Source of the DNA: Fibrobacterota bacterium
GTDB taxonomy: Bacteria; Fibrobacterota; Fibrobacteria; UBA11236
Assembly (NCBI GenBank): GCA_019509785.1
Contig: JAEKLQ010000055.1
Span: 1 to 57,381, forward strand
Length of the DNA: 57,381 nt
Direction of reading: 5' to 3'
Shown: one piece after another, positions 52,300 to 57,381 of the stretch
Layout of the letters: every line of letters starts with the position of its first letter
Numbering within the stretch: position 1 is the stretch's first letter
Translations under genes and position numbers: made by a program
Notes under the pieces: generated by a model
What the model saw: the letters and a program-made list of their open reading frames with translations, nothing else
Told to the model about the DNA's origin: nothing
Database searches by the model: none

Positions 52300-52784
52300 C
52301 CTTGCTCAAGAAACGTTTTCCGACTCCTACGGGAGAAATGACCTTGGTCGCGCATGCGCGGGCCTTGGTGGGTTTGGTTTGGGACGAAAGCGAGTTGCCG
52401 CGTTTGGGCCTGGCTGCGGCAGAGCCCGGGGCGAACGCGCCTTTGGACGAGGGCGCGCGCCAGCTCCAAGAATATTTCGCGGGGAAACGCACGCGATTCG
52501 ATTTGCCCCTCGATCCCGCGGGATCGGAATTCCAACGATCGGTTTGGGACCGATTGCGGGAAATTCCTTTCGGAACCACTTGGAGTTACCGGGAGCTGGC
52601 TTCGCGCGTGGGCAACCCCGGCGCGGCCCGCGCGGTCGGCTCCGCCAACGGCCGCAATCCCCTATGCATCCTGATCCCATGCCATCGCGTGGTCAGGGCT
52701 TCCGGCGATCTCGGCGGGTATGCGGGAGGGACGGAGCGAAAGGCTTTCCTGATCGAGCTGGAGGGCTCCGCGGCCAGGACCTGA
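52296..52784 (+). CDS. ogt: Methylated-DNA--protein-cysteine methyltransferase
   Basis: 162 residues. The C-terminal domain has the active-site Cys129 in IPCHRVV, the upstream helix-turn-helix FGTTWSYRELASRVGNPGAARAVG and the Asn hinge ANGRNPL. The N-terminal domain is a short RNase-H-like fold. It repairs O6-alkylguanine by transferring the alkyl group to its own Cys. It overlaps the Ada-AlkA stop by four bases and completes an adaptive-response operon. Confidence 0.93.
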   Translation: MTLLKKRFPTPTGEMTLVAHARALVGLVWDESELPRLGLAAAEPGANAPLDEGARQLQEYFAGKRTRFDLPLDPAGSEFQRSVWDRLREIPFGTTWSYRELASRVGNPGAARAVGSANGRNPLCILIPCHRVVRASGDLGGYAGGTERKAFLIELEGSAART

Positions 52785-52812
52785 GCGGCGGCTCAGGTCG
52801 CGCGAAGCGTAT

Positions 52813-53187
52813 TCAACCTACGCCGGGCGTATCCGAACCGGCGGCCGGAACCCAACTCCAGTCCCATCCCGCGCGACCGGCTTGGGCTTCGTTCACCGCG
52901 CGCGCCAAGGCGCTTTCGCATTTGCGCAGGAACTGCACGTGGGTCTCCCCCAGGGAGCAATCCTTGCGCACGACGAAAACCTCCTTCTCGGCTTCGATGA
53001 CCCCGTGCAAGTAAGGCGCCGGCATCCAACGCGCGTAAAAGACGATCATGGAATCGAGGGTCGCGAAGGTCGGCAACGCGGAATGGCCGTCCAACGGGAA
53101 CGGCGTCGGGATATCCACCATGCTTGGAAGTATCGGGCCGGCGCCCGCTTCGGTCCAGGGGCTACGCGACTGATACGGAGGCCCCAT
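52813..53187 (-). CDS. Hypothetical protein
   Basis: 124 residues from the ATG at 53187; an ATG at 53121 would give 102 residues, and neither has a clear ribosome-binding site. Visible: TLDSMIVFYARWMPAPYLHGVIEAEKEVFVVRKDCSLGETHVQFLRKCE, amphipathic without membrane helix or signal. Two Cys. It looks coding because of an even amino-acid composition and the lack of a better frame on the other strand. It lies between ogt (convergent) and yajC (divergent). No family recognised. Confidence 0.5.
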   Translation of the reverse strand: MGPPYQSRSPWTEAGAGPILPSMVDIPTPFPLDGHSALPTFATLDSMIVFYARWMPAPYLHGVIEAEKEVFVVRKDCSLGETHVQFLRKCESALARAVNEAQAGRAGWDWSWVPAAGSDTPGVG

Positions 53188-53268
53188 CCCCCAAGGGACG
53201 CCAACTCCCCGAAAAGCCCATAGGGTTAAATTGCTATATTGTCATGCCGCCCCAGACGAGGAAATCCG

Positions 53269-53550
53269 ATGAAATTCGACCCCACCCAAATCCTGTTTTT
53301 CGCGGCCATGATCGGCATCCTCTACTTCATGATCTTCCTGCCGAAGAAAAAGGAGCAACAGGCCTTCACCAAGATGATACAATCGCTTAAGAAGGGCGAT
53401 CGGGTGATGACCCAGTCCGGGATGTACGGCGAAGTAGCCGCCATCAAAGGCGACATCGTGACCCTGGAATTCCACGACGGCGTGCGTATCGACTTCAACA
53501 AGACGGCCATCTCCAAGGCAGTGGAGGAAAAAGCCGAGGCCAAGGCCTGA
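53269..53550 (+). CDS. yajC: Preprotein translocase subunit YajC
   Basis: 93 residues. One membrane helix (ILFFAAMIGILYFMIFLP) followed by the YajC signature KKKEQQAFTKMIQSLKKGDRV, then MTQSGMYGEVAAIKGDIVTLE. It associates with SecDF at the Sec translocon. GAGGA precedes the ATG at 53269. An extended -10 element (TGC then TATATT, 53232-53240) lies ~29 bp upstream. No secD or tgt is adjacent, unlike the usual gene order. Confidence 0.92.
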   Translation: MKFDPTQILFFAAMIGILYFMIFLPKKKEQQAFTKMIQSLKKGDRVMTQSGMYGEVAAIKGDIVTLEFHDGVRIDFNKTAISKAVEEKAEAKA

Positions 53551-53576
53551 CGCCGCGGGCCCGCGAGGATAACCCC

Positions 53577-54098
53577 ATGGTGCTTCCCATCTATTTGTAC
53601 GGCCAAAAGGTCCTGCGCAAGCGGGCCACCGAGGTGGCCAAGGTAACCCCAGAGCTGGCCAAGCTCGCCGACGACATGCTCGAGACCATGTACCATTCCA
53701 ACGGCATCGGGCTGGCCGCCCCCCAGGTCGGGCGCAGCATCCGACTGATCGTGGTGGACGTGGCGGGCGAGGAAGAGGAAAAGCATCCTTACTTCCTCTT
53801 CAATCCCGCCGTGAAGGATAGCAAGGGCGAGATCGCCGCCGAGGAAGGTTGCTTGTCGGTGCCGGGAGTATGGGCCGACGTCGAGCGCCCCGAAACCATC
53901 ACGGTGGAATACCTGGACAAGAACGGCAAGCGCCAGGTGCTGAAGAACATCGATGGGCTTTTGGCCCGTTGCATCCAGCACGAGATCGATCACCTGAACG
54001 GTGTCCTTTTCGTCGATAAGATCTCGGCCACCGATCGGACCTTGAATGACGGCAAGCTGAAGAAGATCTCCAAGGAATCGAAGACCGTTCCGGCGTGA
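53577..54098 (+). CDS. def: Peptide deformylase
   Basis: 173 residues. All three family motifs are intact: GIGLAAPQVG (motif I), EEGCLSVPG (motif II, metal-binding Cys) and QHEIDHLNGVLF (motif III, two metal His and the catalytic Glu). It removes the formyl group from new proteins. The stop overlaps the GTG of the next gene (GTGA), so it is coupled to the SpoIID-like protein. Confidence 0.95.
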   Translation: MVLPIYLYGQKVLRKRATEVAKVTPELAKLADDMLETMYHSNGIGLAAPQVGRSIRLIVVDVAGEEEEKHPYFLFNPAVKDSKGEIAAEEGCLSVPGVWADVERPETITVEYLDKNGKRQVLKNIDGLLARCIQHEIDHLNGVLFVDKISATDRTLNDGKLKKISKESKTVPA

Positions 54099-55594
54099 AC
54101 GCCCGCCTTTCCTTTTCCATCCAGACCGGGATGGCGGCCGCGGCGCTCCTCTTCGGTTGCGCTTCCGCCCCGGTGGCCCCGGTCAGGCCCGCCTCCGCCA
54201 AAGCCAAGGCCGCGCCCACGGAGCCCGGCCGCTACGAAGGCGCCTGGTCCTCCGTTCCCGCATCCGAACTCCCCTTCCCCGAAGCGCAGGATACCCTGAG
54301 CTGGGACTTGCCCGCGGAGGCCGAATCCGGACTCGCCGGCGACTCCGCCCGTCCGCGAACTTGGGCTCCCGCATTGCCTCCCGTCTCCCGGCCCGAAGGC
54401 ATCCGCCAACGGCCCCGGCCCAGGGATCTTCCCGATCGCGTCCACGTCCTATTGGCCCGTTCGCCGAAGCCGTACTCCCTATACACCTTGGGCGACGTGC
54501 AGATCATGGCGGAGATCCCCGCGGAGAAAGACAAAGGCCTCGCGCTCACGCGTCTGGCCCGGCTCAAAGGCCGCTTCGTGATCCACCGCTCCGGGGGGGC
54601 CTTCGCGGTGGAGCAGGCGGGTAAGACCGTGGCGACCTCGCCGGCCCGCCGGCTGCGGGTCATCTCCCTCAATCCCTACAACCTGATCGATATGGGGCCG
54701 GGCGTGTACCGCGGGGGCATGCACCTCATCGCCGAGGCCGACGGGGACGTGCTGGCGGTGAACGTCGTGGGCGTGGAGGATTACCTGCGCGGCGTGCTGC
54801 CCTACGAGATGGGCAAGGTCGATCGCGATGCGCTGGAGGCGCTCAAGGCCCAGGCGATCGTGGCGCGCACCTATGCCTACAAGCGCATGCTCGGCGCCCG
54901 CAACGCCGAATTCCATCTGCATAGCGACGTCCAGGATCAGGTTTACAAGGGCGTGCGCGGCGAATACCTGATGTCGGATCGCGCGGTGTGGGAAACGCGC
55001 GGGATGGCGGTTATGCATTCCGATACCCTGGCCCTCTGCTATTACTTCTCGACCTGCGGCGGGCGCACCGCCAGCAAGCACGAAGTCTGGGGCGGAGACA
55101 GCATCCCGTACCTGGTCTCGCGGCCGGATACCGATGGCTTGGGCGAGCCCTGGTGCCAAGCCTCCAAGTACATGGCCTGGACCCAGGAATGGACGCGCCC
55201 CCAGTTGGCGGCCATCTTGAAGCGCAATCTGCATTCGGCCGGCGTGGCCGATTTCCCCGCCTTCACGGGAGTCCAAGGCATGGCGATTTCCCAGCGGGCC
55301 ACCTGCGGCCGGGCGCGGATCCTGAACATCGCGACCGAAAGGGGCGCCATTCTCGTGAAGGGCGATAAGACGCGTTGGGCCCTGCGGCCGCCGGGCGGGG
55401 AGGACAAGATCCTCCCGAGCGCATGGTTCACGCTCAAGACCGAGGGGAATAAGATTACCGCGCAAGGAAAGGGCTTCGGGCACGGGGTGGGATTATGCCA
55501 ATCGGGAGCGATGGGCCGGGCCCGATCCAATCAGAACTTCGTGGAGATCATCCGCGCCTACTACCAAGGCGTAGACGTGGTCGAGTTCAGATAA
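54095..55594 (+). CDS. SpoIID/LytB-domain lipoprotein (peptidoglycan lytic transglycosylase-like)
   Basis: 499 residues. Start GTG overlapping the def stop. A signal ending in LLFGC gives an outer-membrane lipoprotein. After a Pro-rich linker, the SpoIID domain (residues ~190-499) has VVGVEDYLRGVLPYEM with the proposed catalytic Glu, LEALKAQAIVARTYA, YFSTCGGRTASKHEVWGG, and C-terminal GKGFGHGVGLCQSGAMGRA. SpoIID cleaves denuded glycan strands by lytic transglycosylation. In non-sporulating bacteria such proteins may trim septal peptidoglycan. No amidase partner is adjacent. Confidence 0.9.
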   Translation: MNARLSFSIQTGMAAAALLFGCASAPVAPVRPASAKAKAAPTEPGRYEGAWSSVPASELPFPEAQDTLSWDLPAEAESGLAGDSARPRTWAPALPPVSRPEGIRQRPRPRDLPDRVHVLLARSPKPYSLYTLGDVQIMAEIPAEKDKGLALTRLARLKGRFVIHRSGGAFAVEQAGKTVATSPARRLRVISLNPYNLIDMGPGVYRGGMHLIAEADGDVLAVNVVGVEDYLRGVLPYEMGKVDRDALEALKAQAIVARTYAYKRMLGARNAEFHLHSDVQDQVYKGVRGEYLMSDRAVWETRGMAVMHSDTLALCYYFSTCGGRTASKHEVWGGDSIPYLVSRPDTDGLGEPWCQASKYMAWTQEWTRPQLAAILKRNLHSAGVADFPAFTGVQGMAISQRATCGRARILNIATERGAILVKGDKTRWALRPPGGEDKILPSAWFTLKTEGNKITAQGKGFGHGVGLCQSGAMGRARSNQNFVEIIRAYYQGVDVVEFR

Positions 55595-55614
55595 CCCATA
55601 TAAGCGACGAGCGT

Positions 55615-55633
55615 GGAGTTGCGAAGCAACTCC
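55615..55633. terminator. 8-bp perfect hairpin after the SpoIID gene
   Basis: Arms GGAGTTGC and GCAACTCC around a GAA loop, 20 bases after the stop and 16 bases from the convergent thiS end. No T-run follows, so it may stabilise ends and not terminate. Confidence 0.4.
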
Positions 55634-55648
55634 TAGTGAGAAGCCATT

Positions 55649-55849
55649 TCAGCCTCCGCCAAGGAATTTCACGATTTCCACCTCGTCCCCTTCGGCGAGA
55701 AGGGTCGTGGCCCAAACCGCTTTGGCCGGGACCTTGCGATTCAATTCGATGACCACCTGTTCGGGCTTGAGGCGGTACGACGCCACCAACCCCTCTACGG
55801 TGATCCCATCGTCCAGGCGGGTTTCTTGGCCGTTCACTTTAACGCGCAT
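55649..55849 (-). CDS. thiS: Sulfur carrier protein ThiS
   Basis: 66 residues. Beta-grasp fold starting MRVKVNGQETRL and ending in the diagnostic EGDEVEIVKFLGGG. The C-terminal Gly is thiocarboxylated and donates sulfur to the thiazole of thiamine. It stands alone here; no thiG, thiF or thiH is in the window, so its partners are elsewhere. It diverges from malQ by 98 bp. Confidence 0.92.
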   Translation of the reverse strand: MRVKVNGQETRLDDGITVEGLVASYRLKPEQVVIELNRKVPAKAVWATTLLAEGDEVEIVKFLGGG

Positions 55850-55947
55850 AAGGCCGAAAAAGATAGCAAGCCGGCGGTAAGGCTATCCAGCTTCAAAATA
55901 GGGCAACCATTCTCGCATCGTCTCTCGCGCGAACGTATTTTCCCGGT

Positions 55948-57381
55948 ATGCGAACCGTGGAAACGCACACCGACGCCTGGGGAATCGAAGCCGGATTCAA
56001 TGATGCGTTCGAACGCTGGCGCGACACCCCGGAAGCGACCCGGCTGGCATTGCGGTCGGCCATGGGCCAGGAACCCTTGGAAATCGCGGAGCCTTGGACC
56101 CCGCATGCCCTGGAACCCTGTCCCGAGCCCGCCCGCGCGTGGGGCTGGGCGGTGCAAGTCTATGCACTGCGATCGCGCGGAAGCTGGGGCATCGGCGATC
56201 TCGCCGATTTGCGCCGCCTGGGCCAATGGTCGGCGGCACGCGGCGCCGGCTTCCTCCAGATAAGCCCGCTGGGAGCCACCCAGGTCGTTCCCCCGTTGGA
56301 AGCCAGCCCGTACTGCCCGTCATCCCGGCGTTACTTCTCCCCCTTGTACCTGCGCATCGAGGAAGTCCCCGGCGCCCAACGCGCCGCCGTCCGTTGGGCC
56401 GCCTTGGCCGAGCGCGGGCACGCGCTCAACTCGGCGCCTTTGATCGATCGCGATGCGGTCTTCGCCCTGAAGATGGAGGCCCTGGAAGCCTTGTGGGCCG
56501 AATTCAAGGCGAGCGCGCCGGAACGGGAGGCCTTCGCCCTTTTCGTGGTGGAGTCGGGGCAAAGCTTGCGCGAGTACGCCATCCATTGCGCGCTTGCCGA
56601 AAGCCTGGGACCCAATTGGAAGGAGTGGCCTCCGGCCTACCGGCATCCCGCGGCCCCCGCGGTCGCGCATTTCGCCGCCGAGCACGTCGAGCGCATCGCC
56701 TTCCACGAATGGATCCAGTGGCTGTTGGATCTGCAATTGGACGAAGCCAACCAGGCCCTGCCTTTGATGCAAGACCTGCCCATCGGGTTCGATCCCGGCG
56801 GCGCCGATGCCTGGGCCTGGCAGGACCTTCTGGCCTTCGGCGCTTCGGTGGGAGCGCCGCCCGATCTCTTCAACACCCGCGGCCAGGATTGGGGGTTGCC
56901 GCCGTTCATCCCCCATCGCCTGAAGGCCGCCGGGTACGGCCCCCTCCGGGAAACGATCCACGCCCTTTTGAAACATGCCGGAGGACTGCGTATCGATCAC
57001 GTGATGGGGCTTTTCCATCTGTACTGGATCCCCAAGGGAATGGGTCCGGACCGGGGCGCTTTCGTGCGCTATGACCATGAGGAATTGCTTGCCGTGATCG
57101 CGGAGGAGTGCCGACGCGCGGGGGCCTTCGCGGTGGGCGAGGACCTGGGGACGGTCGACCCGTGGGTGCGCGAACGCCTTAAGGCCTGGGGGTTGCTCGG
57201 CAGCAAGGTGTTATGGTTCGAATCCGATCCGCCCGGCGACTGGCCGCGCTCTGCGCTGGCCTCGGTCAGCACCCACGACTTGCCCACCTTAGCCGGCCAC
57301 CTGACCGGGCGCGATCGGGCCGAGCAGGCATCCCTTGGGCTCAGATCCGATCCTTTGGCCAGCCAGGCCGCTTCCGATCGT
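55948..57381 (+). CDS. malQ: 4-alpha-glucanotransferase (3' end cut by window)
   Basis: 478 residues visible, open to the right edge. GH77 motifs in order: SWGIGDLADLRRL, SPYCPSSRRYFSPLYLRIEE, GLRIDHVMGLFHLYWIP with nucleophile Asp350, FAVGEDLG with acid/base Glu398, and STHDLPTLAGH with Asp444. Full-length enzymes of this class have ~500 residues, so only a short C-terminus is missing. It disproportionates maltodextrins in glycogen or starch metabolism. There is an N-terminal ~60-residue extension before the barrel. Confidence 0.93.
   Translation, partial: MRTVETHTDAWGIEAGFNDAFERWRDTPEATRLALRSAMGQEPLEIAEPWTPHALEPCPEPARAWGWAVQVYALRSRGSWGIGDLADLRRLGQWSAARGAGFLQISPLGATQVVPPLEASPYCPSSRRYFSPLYLRIEEVPGAQRAAVRWAALAERGHALNSAPLIDRDAVFALKMEALEALWAEFKASAPEREAFALFVVESGQSLREYAIHCALAESLGPNWKEWPPAYRHPAAPAVAHFAAEHVERIAFHEWIQWLLDLQLDEANQALPLMQDLPIGFDPGGADAWAWQDLLAFGASVGAPPDLFNTRGQDWGLPPFIPHRLKAAGYGPLRETIHALLKHAGGLRIDHVMGLFHLYWIPKGMGPDRGAFVRYDHEELLAVIAEECRRAGAFAVGEDLGTVDPWVRERLKAWGLLGSKVLWFESDPPGDWPRSALASVSTHDLPTLAGHLTGRDRAEQASLGLRSDPLASQAASDR

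Noticed and set aside
1-57381. CRISPR arrays, insertion sequences, prophage or integrase genes
   Set aside because: No regularly spaced repeats, transposase, integrase or phage structural motifs were seen in any frame; the window looks like stable chromosome.

Overview
The window is a GC-rich chromosomal segment of a Gram-negative, aerobic or microaerobic heterotroph. Four secreted proteins share a similar Ig-like C-terminal tail of the kind seen in Fibrobacterota and Bacteroidota. One of them is a GH11 xylanase, and the cbb3 oxidase has a fused CcoN-CcoO subunit. These point to the FCB superphylum, probably a Fibrobacterota-like lineage. This is inference: there is no rRNA, and the only stable RNA seen is one tRNA-Arg.

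Layout. 1-3.8 kb: end of a secreted protein, two lipoproteins and an outer-membrane barrel. 3.8-9.5 kb: a large membrane protein on the minus strand, then a TolB-like propeller and an AlgI/AlgJ-type polysaccharide O-acetylation pair. 9.6-13.6 kb: a giant YVTN-propeller/Fn3 surface protein broken by one frameshift. 13.7-35 kb: a stress and dormancy island with a KirBac channel, a GyrI-like lipoprotein, a PAS histidine kinase divergent from an NtrC-type sigma54 activator, two RIC-like hemerythrins, UspA, class I aldolase, a baeRF (eRF1-like) protein, an MgtA-type P-type ATPase, a thioredoxin-like protein, a Lys-rich periplasmic protein, a GH11 xylanase, a LOG protein, a group-2 sigma70 factor, a beta-CASP nuclease, an SRAP protein and HemN. 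35.1-44.1 kb: a complete cbb3 oxidase and maturation operon. 44.2-57.4 kb: a PQQ-type sugar dehydrogenase, a CNB-FHA protein, small envelope proteins (DUF4142, DUF421, DUF1328, DUF326, DUF2147), tRNA-Arg(UCU), Ada-AlkA plus Ogt alkylation repair, YajC, peptide deformylase, SpoIID, ThiS and a MalQ cut by the window end.

Main observation. Nine intergenic sites match the sigma54 -24/-12 consensus (GG and GC at the right spacing, mostly GGCnC-N5-TTGC), each in the right orientation and just upstream of a start codon. The genes are the Kir channel, GyrI-like lipoprotein, UspA, baeRF, Lys-rich protein, LOG protein, sigma factor, hemN and a Cys/Lys-rich small protein. Upstream of several of them is a shared palindrome of about 31 bp: outer GCC/GGC, inner arms TTGnCAG and CTGnCAA, central spacer of 5 (once 6). 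Full copies precede uspA, the baeRF gene, the sigma factor and hemN; a diverged copy precedes the LOG gene; half-sites precede others and lie between the kinase and activator genes. The simplest reading is an enhancer for the NtrC-type activator encoded in the island. The gene set resembles the mycobacterial DosR dormancy regulon (Usp, eRF1-like hibernation factor, P-type ATPase) but would here be driven by sigma54 and pass the signal to a second sigma factor.

Limits: all calls come from reading the sequence and remembered family motifs. No database search or statistical scan was run.
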